A DNA stretch of 64,000 nt from Alphaproteobacteria bacterium (GCA_016699735.1 CP065008.1:1302001-1366000); one strand, 5' to 3'. Shown: positions 15,937-24,986, counted from the first letter of the stretch. Translations and numbers: made by a program. Notes: generated by a model from the sequence alone, not told the origin.

Positions 15937-16935
15937 CTACGGGTAAACCGGCGTGAGAATATCGAGGCCCAGAGTCTCCTCCAGCCCGAACATCAGATTC
16001 ATGTTCTGCACCGCGCAGCCCGCCGCGCCCTTCACAAGGTTATCCAATGCCCCCTGTGCGATGAAAATATTCTCATCAACCATCGTATAGGCGATGTCGC
16101 AGAAATTGGACCCGACGATATTCGCCATCGAAACCTCCTTGCAGATCCGCACGAACGGCGCGTCCTTGTAAATCTCCGTCGAGCATTTGGTCGGCATGGA
16201 AGCCGTGCGGATAAAGGCGGTCGCGAAAATCCCCCGCGTGAACGGCCCCGACGTCGGCACAAAATTGAGTTGCTTCGTGTCGATCTTCGCCGTGCGGAGT
16301 ATCTCGGGGATATGCCGGTGGATATTGATGTTATAACTTTTCATGTTGTGGTTCCGCACCGGGTGATGCGTCCCCTCGGAGGGCGACTTGCCAGACCCGC
16401 TGGACCCCGTCACGGCCATGATATCGACGCTCTCGATCAGCCCCGCATAAGGGTAAAGCATCAACTGCGCCAGCAGCGCAAAGCACCCCGGATTGGCGAC
16501 GATCTGCGCCTTTTTGATCTGGTCCTTGTAAAACTCCGGCGCGCCGTAGACAGCTTCTTTCAAAAGCGCAGGATAATTATGCGGCGTGGCGTAATATTTC
16601 TCGTACGTCGCAACATCGTCCAGCCGGAAATCCGCCGACATATCGATGATCTTCGTCTGGCCGTGCAACGCCGCCACCGTATCCTGCGCCGTCTTGTGGG
16701 GCAGGGCGAGGAACACCACATCGCTGCCCTTCGCCACCGTCTCAGGGTCCGTATCCGTGACCTTGAGCTTAAGGTGCGAAAGATGCGGGTACAGATCACC
16801 GAGGGGTGTGTCGGGATTTTGCCGCGACGTGAGGTACGCGATCTCCACCTGCGGGTGCGCGATCAGCATCCGCAGAATTTCGAGGCCTGTATAGCCGGTT
16901 ACGCCGATAATGGAAGCTTTGAGTCTCTGAGCCAT
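15937..16935 (-). CDS. argC: N-acetyl-gamma-glutamyl-phosphate reductase
   Basis: ArgC reduces acetylglutamyl phosphate to the semialdehyde with NADPH. The 332-residue protein starts with the dinucleotide-binding loop GVTGYTGLEILRML and has the catalytic Cys in VANPGCFALL near residue 150. SSGSGKSPSEGTHHPVRNHN and the H-rich segment after it match the substrate region. The N-terminal 37 bases overlap the end of the upstream P-loop gene in another frame, suggesting tight translational coupling. Confidence 0.95.
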   Translation of the reverse strand: MAQRLKASIIGVTGYTGLEILRMLIAHPQVEIAYLTSRQNPDTPLGDLYPHLSHLKLKVTDTDPETVAKGSDVVFLALPHKTAQDTVAALHGQTKIIDMSADFRLDDVATYEKYYATPHNYPALLKEAVYGAPEFYKDQIKKAQIVANPGCFALLAQLMLYPYAGLIESVDIMAVTGSSGSGKSPSEGTHHPVRNHNMKSYNINIHRHIPEILRTAKIDTKQLNFVPTSGPFTRGIFATAFIRTASMPTKCSTEIYKDAPFVRICKEVSMANIVGSNFCDIAYTMVDENIFIAQGALDNLVKGAAGCAVQNMNLMFGLEETLGLDILTPVYP

Positions 16936-17984
16936 CTTGATATCACCAAATCTATCCAGTCACTGGTCGGGTTAAAGGCGTTGTAAACCAGAACGCCCAA
17001 TTCTTCTTTCACGATCGTTTTTCCGACATGGTTGTCGGTCACGGGGCCGCTGATGACGTCAATCGGAATCCCGATCCGCTTGCATTCTCGCGCCAGGCCG
17101 ATGGCCCCTACGGGATCGCTCGCGCAGCCGATATGCAGCCGCACATTCTCCTGAATTTCTTTCATATGCAAAACGGCATTGACCCCGTAGCGGCCCATCA
17201 GCCCGTCGCCGAATTCGATCATAATCGCGTCGGGTTCGTCTTCGCTGAGATAGTCCAGCGCCCCCCGGACGACATCTTTGATATCCTCATCGGGGATGTT
17301 GGCGGTGGAGGAAATCCCCGCATCGACGAAGGAGACGGAGTTATAAACGCCGTAATCCTGCATCTTGAAGATATCCCGCATCGCCGCCACGCCCGTCAGC
17401 TTAGCGCCCGCAAGCTTCATGCCCATGCGGGTCAGGGTCTTGATGACCTCAATCGCCACGGTCGTTTTGCCGCTGTCCATGCTGGTTCCCGTGGTGATGA
17501 TGAGGGGAATATCGCTCTTCATCTTTTTCTTCGGCGCGAACAGCGCCTTCTGCCCGATATTCAAAATCTCGCCCTTGCGAACGATAGCGCCGAGAACACG
17601 AATACGCAGCGGATCGCCGACTTCCTTCACGTTCGCACTCAGGCACTCTCCGGCCACGCCGCCGAAGTTCAGAAGGTGAATAACATCTCCGGGCCGCAGC
17701 GAAGTGGGCAGCCGCCCGACGAAACCCTTCAGCGCCATCCGCTCACCCAGAGCAACTGCGATAATATCGCCCTTCTTGATCTTGGACATCCGCCCTGTTG
17801 GCAACTCGATTTCGTTGTAAATCGATTTATCCTCCAGCACCTCGGCGGCCAGAACCGTCCCCATCGTGCAGGGCAGTTGCACCTTGGGCTTATCGAGAAC
17901 CGTCTCGATATGTTTGAGTCCGAGGTTTTTTGTCACCGAGCAGATTTTATCAATCGCAACTTTCTTCATTCCAGTGTCTTTCAC
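16899..17984 (-). CDS. P-loop NTPase of unknown role, first gene of the arginine operon
   Basis: A 361-residue protein. Residues 1-155 look like a beta-rich domain, with LPTGRMSKIKKGDIIAVALGERMALKGFVG and a stretch about release of a GGVAGE motif. The C-terminal half begins with ITTGTSMDSGKTTVAIEV (about residue 163), a P-loop like those in dethiobiotin synthetase, MobB and DUF1611 proteins, followed by MIEFGDGLMGRYG, which may be the Walker B-like strand. The start is GTG at 17984; ATG at 17969 is equally possible, neither has a good ribosome site. It overlaps argC by 37 bases. A role tied to arginine or amino-acid metabolism is inferred only from position. Confidence 0.8.
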   Translation of the reverse strand: MKDTGMKKVAIDKICSVTKNLGLKHIETVLDKPKVQLPCTMGTVLAAEVLEDKSIYNEIELPTGRMSKIKKGDIIAVALGERMALKGFVGRLPTSLRPGDVIHLLNFGGVAGECLSANVKEVGDPLRIRVLGAIVRKGEILNIGQKALFAPKKKMKSDIPLIITTGTSMDSGKTTVAIEVIKTLTRMGMKLAGAKLTGVAAMRDIFKMQDYGVYNSVSFVDAGISSTANIPDEDIKDVVRGALDYLSEDEPDAIMIEFGDGLMGRYGVNAVLHMKEIQENVRLHIGCASDPVGAIGLARECKRIGIPIDVISGPVTDNHVGKTIVKEELGVLVYNAFNPTSDWIDLVISRWLRDSKLPLSA

Positions 17985-18009
17985 ATTCGTCGTGTTAAGC
18001 GGTGGTATA

Positions 18010-18145
18010 GTCCGTAATTATCCTTTGTTTCCAAATTCTTGCCCCGGCTCAAGCAGAGCCATAACCATGCCCAAAAAAGCGGGACGCTGCAATCGGTTAT
18101 CGTTGGAAAAATTCTAAATTCCCGTCCGGTTCAGGCGGTTTTTTT
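18010..18145 (+). ncRNA. Candidate structured small RNA with terminator
   Basis: A stretch with no convincing gene holds a perfect hairpin GGCTC-AAGCA-GAGCC (18046-18060), a second pairing ATAACC/GGTTAT (18061-18066 with 18095-18100), and a CCGTC/GGCGG stem (18122-18138, one G-T pair) followed by seven T residues (18139-18145). TATAGT near 18006 could be a -10 element. It is divergent from the P-loop gene. This could instead be no more than a terminator remnant. Confidence 0.25.
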
Positions 18146-18305
18146 GTCAAAAGGGGGAAAATCCGGAAAACAGACGCGGGGCTGCGCCCCCGCAGGCGCT
18201 TAGCGCGGTCGTCGTCGGGGCAGCGATGGTCTATTCATCGTGTTCATGGGACTATGAGAAACATATAAGGCAAAGGCTTGTCAATGAATTATTAAAATAA
18301 AGGCC

Positions 18306-19499
18306 TTATTTCAGAGGTAAAGCCATCTCCACCAGCTTCACCCAATATTCCACGCCCAGCGGGATCAGATCGTCATTGAAATCGTACAAGGGACTATGCA
18401 GGCCATGGCTGCTCCCGTGCGCGGGGTCGTTCGGATCGGCCTGTCCCATCTTGATATAGGCGCCGGGGCGGCCCTTCAGCATCGCCCCGAAATCCTCCCC
18501 GCCCATGGAAGGCTGGGCCTCGGTGTTGACGTTCTTATCGCCCACAACAGCGGCGGCCACGGTGGCGCAGAACGCCGCCTGTCTTGGATAGTTGATCGTG
18601 GCGTCGATCCCGAAATGATAGCGGCACGCGGCGCTCGCCCCGAACCCGCCCGCGATCCCGCCCGCCAGTTCCATGATCCGCTGCCGGATCGTCCCGCGTA
18701 GGGTATCGCAATAGGTCCGCACCGTGCCGCTGAAATGAACGCTTGAGGGCGTGACGTTATAAGCCCCGGTCCCGCCCTTGATGTTGGTGACGCTGACCAC
18801 CGCAGGCTCGAACGGGTCGGTCCCCCGGCTGACGATGGTCTGCAGCGTCGAGATGATGTCGGCGGCCACCACGATGGGATCGACGGTCGTATGCGGCTTG
18901 GAGGCATGGCCCCCGCATCCGGTGATCGTGATATCGAAATTATCGACATTCGCCATGGCGGCGCGCAGATTGACTTCGACCTGCCCGAGCGGCGTATACG
19001 GCCAGTTATGGAGCCCGTAGACGGCATCGCACGGATATTTCTCGAACAGCCCGTCCGCCATCATCGCCTTCGCACCCTTTCCGGTTTCCTCGGCGGGCTG
19101 GAAGATGAGGTGGACGGTGCCGTCGAAATTGGGATTCTGGCTCAGGTACTTCGCGGCCCCCAGCAGCATGACCGTATGCCCGTCATGCCCGCACCCGTGC
19201 ATCTTGCCGGGAATCCGTGAAGTCCATTCCTTGACGCCTTCCTCAGGGATATCCAGCGCATCCATGTCGGCCCGCAACCCGATAGATTTTCCGGAACCTG
19301 TTTTGCGCCCCTTAAGTGTGGCCACAACGCCTGTGCCGCCCAGGCCGCTCTCGAACGTGATACCCCATTCGCTGAGCTTCTGGCAGACAAACGTGCTGAT
19401 GAAGACTTCCTCAAACGCAGTCTGCGGGTTCTGGTGCAAAGTTCGCCTATAGGCGGTGAACTCCTCGTGCATGTCCTGAATCGCGTTTCGCACCGGCAT
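18306..19499 (-). CDS. M20 family amidohydrolase (HipO-like)
   Basis: A zinc-dependent peptidase-fold amidohydrolase of 397 residues, closest in look to N-acyl-amino-acid or hippurate hydrolases (M20D). It shows RRTLHQNPQTAFEE near residue 18, GLRADMDALDI (residues 72-82), MHGCGHDGHTVMLLGAA with metal ligands, FQPAEETGKGA, and GGEDFGAM near the C-terminus. It is the last gene of a block with yejE, yejB and a DMT exporter, so it could trim imported acylated amino acids or peptides, which is inference. N-acetylornithine deacetylase (ArgE) is less likely by sequence style. Start ATG at 19499 has GAGGGCTGG upstream. Confidence 0.85.
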   Translation of the reverse strand: MPVRNAIQDMHEEFTAYRRTLHQNPQTAFEEVFISTFVCQKLSEWGITFESGLGGTGVVATLKGRKTGSGKSIGLRADMDALDIPEEGVKEWTSRIPGKMHGCGHDGHTVMLLGAAKYLSQNPNFDGTVHLIFQPAEETGKGAKAMMADGLFEKYPCDAVYGLHNWPYTPLGQVEVNLRAAMANVDNFDITITGCGGHASKPHTTVDPIVVAADIISTLQTIVSRGTDPFEPAVVSVTNIKGGTGAYNVTPSSVHFSGTVRTYCDTLRGTIRQRIMELAGGIAGGFGASAACRYHFGIDATINYPRQAAFCATVAAAVVGDKNVNTEAQPSMGGEDFGAMLKGRPGAYIKMGQADPNDPAHGSSHGLHSPLYDFNDDLIPLGVEYWVKLVEMALPLK

Positions 19500-19508
19500 A
19501 TCCAGCCC

Positions 19509-20546
19509 TCACAACTTCGTTTTGCGGGGATCGAACGCGTCCCGCACCGCCTCGCCGATGAAATTCAGCAGGATCAGCATGACCGCCAGCGAAGAAAAAG
19601 CGGTCAACCCCAGCCACGGGGCGGAGAGATTGTTCTTGCCTTGAAGCAGAAGCTCGCCCAGCGAGGGGCTTCCGGCGGGCAGCCCCAGTCCCAAAAAATC
19701 AAGCATTGTCAGTGATGTAATCGAGGCCGCGAGAATGAAGGGCAGGAACGTCAGCGCCGCAACCATCGCGTTGGGCAGGACGTGCCGCCACATGATAACG
19801 CGGTCGGAAACGCCTAGCGCCGCGGCCGCCCGCACGTAATCGAAATTCCGCGCACGCAGAAACTCCGCCCGCGTCACATCGACGAGAGACAGCCATTTAA
19901 AAAGCAGCAGGATCAGAAGCAGCGTCCAGAACCCCGGCGGAAAAAGCGCAGCAAAAATAATCAGGATATAAAGATAGGGCATACTTGCCCAGACTTCAAT
20001 GGCCCGTTGCATGACCAGATCAGTCATCCCGCCGTAATATCCCTGAATCCCCCCTATGGTGACGCCGATCACCGAACTGATCGCCGTCAGGATCAGGCCG
20101 AACACCACCGACAGCCGGAACCCGTAGATCACCCGTGCCAGAACGTCGCGCCCCTGATCGTCCGTGCCCAGAAAATTCTGCAAGCTCGGAGGGGTCGGCG
20201 GCGGCGATCCCAACTCATAATTGATCGTATCGTAGCTGTAGGGGATCAGCGGCCAGAGAATCCATCCCTTCGATCCGTCGGTGCCTAGGATCAGCTCCTT
20301 GACATAGGCATCCCGGTAATCCGCCTCGGTCTCGAAATCCCCCCCGAACGCGGTTTCGGGATAGGAAAACAGCACCGGAAAATACGTCTGTCCCTGCGTA
20401 TGCACGATCAAGGGCTTGTCGTTGGCGATGAATTCGGCAAACACACAGACCATAAAAAGAAACAGAAAAATCCAGAAGCTCCAATACCCACGCCCGTTCG
20501 CCTCGAACTGCGCCAGCCGTCTTTTGGTGATGGGGCTAAGGGTCAT
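19509..20546 (-). CDS. yejE: Peptide ABC importer permease (YejE type)
   Basis: An inner-membrane permease of 345 residues with about six spans. The N-terminal half contains a long periplasmic loop between the first span (residues 20-40) and about residue 135, typical of YejE. The EAA-type cytoplasmic loop reads TRAEFLRARNFDYVRAAAALG (split across residues 225-245), followed by FLPFILAASITSLTMLDFLGLGLPAGSPSLGELL. It overlaps the DMT exporter gene by four bases at its start. Confidence 0.88.
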   Translation of the reverse strand: MTLSPITKRRLAQFEANGRGYWSFWIFLFLFMVCVFAEFIANDKPLIVHTQGQTYFPVLFSYPETAFGGDFETEADYRDAYVKELILGTDGSKGWILWPLIPYSYDTINYELGSPPPTPPSLQNFLGTDDQGRDVLARVIYGFRLSVVFGLILTAISSVIGVTIGGIQGYYGGMTDLVMQRAIEVWASMPYLYILIIFAALFPPGFWTLLLILLLFKWLSLVDVTRAEFLRARNFDYVRAAAALGVSDRVIMWRHVLPNAMVAALTFLPFILAASITSLTMLDFLGLGLPAGSPSLGELLLQGKNNLSAPWLGLTAFSSLAVMLILLNFIGEAVRDAFDPRKTKL

Positions 20547-21466
20547 GGGATATCCGACTCTCCTGATAGGCCAGTTTCTTTTTTAATCTTCAGTCTTCGT
20601 TTCGTAAAGGCCGCTCGGAGTTTTTCCTGCGATGCCAGCAAAGTCCCAAAAAGGATCAGCAGCGCTGCACCAAGCACGGCGGGGGTAAACGGCGCCTGCC
20701 CAAACCCGATCAGGTAAAGCGTAGACAAGAGGGGCATGGAGTTGGAGGCGACGGAAACGATCTGGGCATGGCCGTGCTTCATCGCCCCGTCCCAGAGCAG
20801 ATACGCGGCCCCGGACATCGTGCCGAGAAGGGCGATCAGAAGAAAAATGTTGAAGTCAAAGACCCACGGCGCTTCCAGAAGCTGATGGGCGCAAAAAAGC
20901 AGAACGGAATTACAGAGGAAAGCAGCCGTATTGTAATCGCCGGGATGCTGCTTGATAAGGCGCGTTCCCGCCGAATAGACCGCCCACGCCGCCGCCCCGG
21001 TGAACGCAACGAAATGCCCCGCTTCAAGGTCGATCATGAGGCCTCCGTCTTTCTGAACCACCAGTACAACTCCGGCAAACCCGATCAGCGCCCCGATAAG
21101 ATACTCCGGCCGCAGCTTCTGGTCGGGCAGAAATGAAACCGCCAACACCGTCAGCATCGGCCAGAGGTAATTAATGAGATTGGCCTCGACAACCGGAACC
21201 ATGCGGATGGAATAGGTCAGGCACAGCGACTGGAACCCCAGCCCGAACATGGTCCAGAGCAGGATTTTCGGATGACCAGTAAAATAGGGCAGGGGATTTG
21301 TGCGCTTAGAGATCCAGCGCGTCGAAAGCACGGAAAAGGAGGCGATATTCGCCATCGACAGAAAAAGGATCGGCGGCACATTGGCGGTAAAACTCATGAT
21401 CAGCGTCGTTGAGGACCATAGCAGGATCGCCGCAAGCCCGCCGAACGTCGCCGAACGCTCGTTCAT
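20543..21466 (-). CDS. EamA/DMT family exporter
   Basis: A 307-residue protein with ten predicted spans in two homologous halves, as in EamA transporters. The N-terminus (ATFGGLAAILLWSSTT) resembles YddG-type aromatic amino-acid exporters. It sits between yejB (next base) and yejE (4-base overlap), which splits the usual yejB-yejE pair. Export of amino acids released from imported peptides is a reasonable inference. The C-terminal tail is basic. Confidence 0.85.
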   Translation of the reverse strand: MNERSATFGGLAAILLWSSTTLIMSFTANVPPILFLSMANIASFSVLSTRWISKRTNPLPYFTGHPKILLWTMFGLGFQSLCLTYSIRMVPVVEANLINYLWPMLTVLAVSFLPDQKLRPEYLIGALIGFAGVVLVVQKDGGLMIDLEAGHFVAFTGAAAWAVYSAGTRLIKQHPGDYNTAAFLCNSVLLFCAHQLLEAPWVFDFNIFLLIALLGTMSGAAYLLWDGAMKHGHAQIVSVASNSMPLLSTLYLIGFGQAPFTPAVLGAALLILFGTLLASQEKLRAAFTKRRLKIKKETGLSGESDIP

Positions 21467-22573
21467 TTACATCGCCCGCGAGGAGAAATCGATGCGCGGA
21501 TCGACCCAGACGTAAACCAGGTCGCGCACCAGATGCATGACAAGGCTGATCAGCCCAAAAAAGTAAAGCGTCCCCAGAACCACCGGGTAATCCCTGTTGA
21601 TGATACTCTGGTAGCCGAGTAACCCCAGACCGTCGAGCGAGAAAATAATCTCGATCATCATGTTTCCGGTAAAGAAAATATGCACGAACGCGGAAGGAAA
21701 ACCAGCGATCACGATCAGCATCGCATTACGGAACACATGGCCGTAAAGCACCTGTGGCTGCTCCAGCCCCTTCGCCCGCGCCGTGAGGACATACTGCTTG
21801 CTGATCTCGTCAAGAAAGGAGTTCTTCGTCAGCATGGTCAGGGACGCAAACCCCCCGATCACCATCGCCGAAACCGGTAGGACAAGGTGCCAGAGATAAT
21901 CCAGCGTGGCCTCAATCATCGTCATGTCTTCCCACCCGTCCGAGGTCAGCCCGCGCAGCGGGAACCAGTCGAAATACCGTCCGCCCGCGAACACAACGAT
22001 CAGAAGGATTCCCATGACGAAGGAGGGAATCGAATAACCGATGAAAATCACCGCACTGGTCCACACATCGAACCGTGAACCGTCATGCACCGCCTTGCGG
22101 ATACCAAGCGGAATCGAGATGGAATAAATGATAAGAAAGGTCCATAGCCCCAGGGAAATGGACACCGGCATTTTTTCAAGAACCAGCCCGAGGACGTCTA
22201 CGTCCCGATAGTAACTCTCCCCGAGATTGAAGGTCAGGTAATTTCCGATCATCAGCATAAACCGCTCATGCGCGGGCTTGTCGAACCCGTACATTTTCTC
22301 CAGCCTTTTGATGAATTCCGGGTCCAGCCCCTGCGCCCCGCGGTATTGGCTCATTTGCGAGGAGCCGGGATTCACGCCCGCACCGCTCCCCGACACATCG
22401 CCCTGACCGCCCGTAAAGCGGGAGGTGCCCGAAGTGTCATGCCCTTGCATCTGCGCGATCATTTTCTCGACCGGGCCACCGGGGACAAACTGTATGATAA
22501 CGAAGCTGACAAGCAAAATCCCGAAAATCGTCGGGATCATAAGGAGCAGACGTTTAAGAATATAAAAAACCAT
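21467..22573 (-). CDS. yejB: Peptide ABC importer permease (YejB type)
   Basis: A 368-residue inner-membrane permease starting FYILKRLLLMIPTIFGILL, with a large periplasmic loop (residues 40-130) rich in Gly and Ser and the EAA loop LTARAKGLEQPQVLYGHVFRNA split around residue 285. It is the usual partner of YejE. I chose ATG at 22573 because GGGG lies before it; an ATG at 22585 would add four residues but has no ribosome site. The start codon lies inside a perfect 12-base hairpin (see the regulatory feature at 22566-22601). Confidence 0.88.
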   Translation of the reverse strand: MVFYILKRLLLMIPTIFGILLVSFVIIQFVPGGPVEKMIAQMQGHDTSGTSRFTGGQGDVSGSGAGVNPGSSQMSQYRGAQGLDPEFIKRLEKMYGFDKPAHERFMLMIGNYLTFNLGESYYRDVDVLGLVLEKMPVSISLGLWTFLIIYSISIPLGIRKAVHDGSRFDVWTSAVIFIGYSIPSFVMGILLIVVFAGGRYFDWFPLRGLTSDGWEDMTMIEATLDYLWHLVLPVSAMVIGGFASLTMLTKNSFLDEISKQYVLTARAKGLEQPQVLYGHVFRNAMLIVIAGFPSAFVHIFFTGNMMIEIIFSLDGLGLLGYQSIINRDYPVVLGTLYFFGLISLVMHLVRDLVYVWVDPRIDFSSRAM

Positions 22574-22601
22574 AGCCCCGATCATAGGAGGCTATGGTTT
22601 T
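22566..22601 (-). promoter_or_regulatory. Perfect 12-bp hairpin spanning the yejB start codon
   Basis: AAAACCATAGCC (22566-22577) and GGCTATGGTTTT (22590-22601) are perfect inverse complements around a 12-base loop. Read on the minus strand the second arm ends in a T-run, like an intrinsic terminator, and it contains the yejB ATG. It could sequester translation of yejB or end transcription from the TPR gene upstream. Confidence 0.75.
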
Positions 22602-22663
22602 CAAGTCTATGCACATTTTAGGAGTGTACCATGCCCGTCATGCACATTTTCATCTGCCTTCTG

Positions 22664-23392
22664 TTAGTGGACAGATTTGTATCCTTCGCCGCTCAGCATA
22701 TTGAAATCGTCAAACGCCGAGGGCATATCTTTTTCAACGAAGAAGGAACCCATTTCCTCCAGAATGTCGGCCTCACGTTTTTCAAGCTCGGCCATCCGGC
22801 GGCGGGCCGTCACGTTATAGGCGTCCGTCAGGGTCTGTTCGCGAATCTCGTCCTTGCCCAGATATTTGGCGATATAGACCTTGTTGCCCAGAGCCAGCAT
22901 ATTTTCAGGATCGTAGGCCAGCGCAACGTTGGTAACGGCCAGCGCCTCTTCCTCGCGCCCGAGATTGGCCAAGGCAAAGCCCTTGTTAATCAGCGCATTG
23001 ACGTTTCTTGGGTCTTGCATCAGAACTCTGTCCTCGCGGGCCAGAAGCTTCGCGTACTGGTCACGCAAATGCGTGATGAAGGCTTGCTGGAACAGGGATT
23101 TTTCATGGTTCGGGTTAGCGGCCAGACGCTGCCTGATAATGATTTCGGCTTCTTTATAAAAGCCATCGACGATCAGGATATCGACTTCATCGTCGCTCTG
23201 GTGCGGATCGAACCCGTGCAGTGAGTCGGGATTAAGAAAGTAGGGGCAGTCCGACCGCTTCATGAAGGCCATCAGGTCGTAGGCGAGTCGGGCACGCAAA
23301 GCGCCGTCATCGACCGGCAGATGACTCAGAGGATGCGAGTACTGAAACTTCGAAGAAGAAGCACTCTTGGCATATATCTCTTCTGGGACCAT
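22664..23392 (-). CDS. TPR-containing protein
   Basis: A 242-residue protein with at least two tetratricopeptide-like repeats: NVNALINKGFALANLGREEE (about residues 128-148) followed by ALAVTNVALAYDPENMLALGNKV, and an N-terminal related helix pair near residues 75-115. No signal peptide is seen. It lies upstream of yejB and downstream of a conserved TATAGTTAGGGAG promoter-like string. A scaffold role is the family's usual property; its partner is unknown. The C-terminal region is charged and helical. Confidence 0.75.
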   Translation of the reverse strand: MVPEEIYAKSASSSKFQYSHPLSHLPVDDGALRARLAYDLMAFMKRSDCPYFLNPDSLHGFDPHQSDDEVDILIVDGFYKEAEIIIRQRLAANPNHEKSLFQQAFITHLRDQYAKLLAREDRVLMQDPRNVNALINKGFALANLGREEEALAVTNVALAYDPENMLALGNKVYIAKYLGKDEIREQTLTDAYNVTARRRMAELEKREADILEEMGSFFVEKDMPSAFDDFNMLSGEGYKSVH

Positions 23393-23466
23393 TTCTTGTT
23401 CAACCCTCTGATTTTAAAGTCTTTTCCCGCTTTTTTATGAAGGCCAATCGAGTGACCTTTCTTATA

Positions 23467-23479
23467 CTCCCTAACTATA
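23467..23479 (-). promoter_or_regulatory. Promoter-like motif TATAGTTAGGGAG (copy 2)
   Basis: The same 13-base string as at 5690-5702, here on the minus strand 74 bases upstream of the TPR gene. Two further, related strings TAGGGAG occur just to the right on the other strand (near 23489 and 23512), each preceded by CTTTTTCT or CTTTTTCTT. Confidence 0.35.
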
Positions 23480-23547
23480 CTCTTTTTCTAGGGAGGAAAC
23501 AAACTTTTTCTTAGGGAGAATACAAAAATCTTTATATTTTCCGTAAT

Positions 23548-24162
23548 TTATGGGCGGATATCCCAGCCCGAAACGGCCCATTTTCGCCCGCCAAACGTTA
23601 GCAAGCCGAGCGCCCCTGTCCGCAGCTTGAGGGGATGACGGGATTGGAACCCTTCGAAATCCCCGGTGATATGCGGGGCGAAACGGGCAATTCCGTTGGA
23701 CGTAACGGCAAAAAAAACATTTTCTCGTGATTTTTCAATATCTTGTGCGAGGGAAAGCCAGCCCTTGATGATCGTCGCCGGATCCGCCCGCCAGCCGGGG
23801 GGAACCACGGCCTCCTCATCCCACCGCCGCAGAGCCTCCGCCCCGACTCGGGCGATCACGGTCTCCTCCGGTTGATTCTCATCCGGCCCGTAATCGATCT
23901 CCCGCAGCATCTCAAGGCTCTGAACGGCAACCGCACATCCGCAGGCCTCAAGCGCAATCTGCGCCGTTTCCCGTTGGCGGAGCAGGGGCGAGGCATAGGC
24001 AAGGTCGGGAATCAGGTCATGTTCACGCAAATACTCCCCGAGCGCCCGCGCCTGTTCGCGCCCTTTTTCGACAAGCTTCAGATCGGTCCGCGCCCCGACC
24101 CGCGTCGGCGTGTCTTGCGGCCCGAACGTGTTCCCGTGCCGGGCGATAACGAGGGTCTTCAT
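23548..24162 (-). CDS. Histidine phosphatase family protein
   Basis: A 204-residue member of the phosphoglycerate-mutase-like superfamily. The phosphorylated His lies in IARHGNT (residues 6-12) and the arginine partner in YASPLLRQRETAQ (about 56-68). The second His usually found as xxHG near the C-terminus reads TSNGIARFA here, so activity may be altered. The first four bases of the gene overlap the stop of kdsB, so the two are probably co-translated. Substrate is unknown. Confidence 0.8.
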   Translation of the reverse strand: MKTLVIARHGNTFGPQDTPTRVGARTDLKLVEKGREQARALGEYLREHDLIPDLAYASPLLRQRETAQIALEACGCAVAVQSLEMLREIDYGPDENQPEETVIARVGAEALRRWDEEAVVPPGWRADPATIIKGWLSLAQDIEKSRENVFFAVTSNGIARFAPHITGDFEGFQSRHPLKLRTGALGLLTFGGRKWAVSGWDIRP

Positions 24163-24986
24163 AGCAGCGATTCGCCGTGCGTCTTCAAAAACTGCGCGGC
24201 GCGTTTAAGGTCTTCTTGCGTATCAATCCCCGCCTGCAGCGTACCCTCGGGCAGGTTGATTTCAACGGTTTGCACGGCGATCCCGTTTTCAAGCATCCGC
24301 AGTTGCTCCAGCCCCTCAAGCTGTTCATAGACGCCCAGCGGCAAGGAGCAGAATTTTTCAAGGATATCGGCGCGGAAACCGTAAAGCCCCAGATGCTGCC
24401 GCACGGGCGAGAGCGGTCCAGCAGCGCGGAGGTTCTCCTCATCGCGGATCGCCGGGAGGATCGTCTTCGAAAACCACAACGCACGGCCCCGTGAATCCAC
24501 CGTCACCGTCGTGCCGCTGAACGGCGTCTTCTTTTTGTTTTTGCGCAGACGCTCAAGGTCCGCCCAGCTCAGAACCTGCACGGGCGTAATCACCTCGTAT
24601 TTGGGTTTGGAAAGAAAGGTTTCGAACATCTTCCGCAGCACGGAGGGTGGCGTGAAGGGCACATCCCCCTGCAGGTTGATGATGAAATCCGGCCAGTGGT
24701 CGAGCTGCCGCAGCGCCGCCAGAACCCGGTCCGACCCCGTCGCGCAGGTGTCCGGCGTCATAATGCAGGGAACGCCGATCTCCTCGGCATGGGCGGCGAT
24801 CCGCTTGTCTTCAGTGGCGACGAACACGGCCACGTCCGCCGCGCCGGACAGCACGACCGCCCGCCGTGCCAGATCGACGACCCGCGAAAGCATGGACCGC
24901 CCAGCAATCTCCGCCAGTGGCTTGCCGGGAAAGCGGCTCGACCCGTAGCGGGCGGGAATGGCAATCGCAAGGCGCGGCACGGGCAT
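24159..24986 (-). CDS. kdsB: 3-deoxy-manno-octulosonate cytidylyltransferase
   Basis: KdsB activates Kdo to CMP-Kdo for lipopolysaccharide core synthesis. The 275-residue protein begins MPVPRLAIAIPARYGSSRFPGKPL, the nucleotidyltransferase loop, and has EIGVPCIMTPDTCATGSDRV and FIINLQGDVPF further on. I chose ATG at 24986 because an AAGGAAA ribosome site precedes it; the frame is open further left (to 25148) but that part lies within yejA and is not protein-like for this family. It sits 11 bases after the yejA stop. Confidence 0.92.
   Translation of the reverse strand: MPVPRLAIAIPARYGSSRFPGKPLAEIAGRSMLSRVVDLARRAVVLSGAADVAVFVATEDKRIAAHAEEIGVPCIMTPDTCATGSDRVLAALRQLDHWPDFIINLQGDVPFTPPSVLRKMFETFLSKPKYEVITPVQVLSWADLERLRKNKKKTPFSGTTVTVDSRGRALWFSKTILPAIRDEENLRAAGPLSPVRQHLGLYGFRADILEKFCSLPLGVYEQLEGLEQLRMLENGIAVQTVEINLPEGTLQAGIDTQEDLKRAAQFLKTHGESLL

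Noticed and set aside
18306..19499. M20 gene as argE
   Set aside because: Motifs fit HipO-type amidohydrolases better than ArgE, and the gene sits with the Yej genes.
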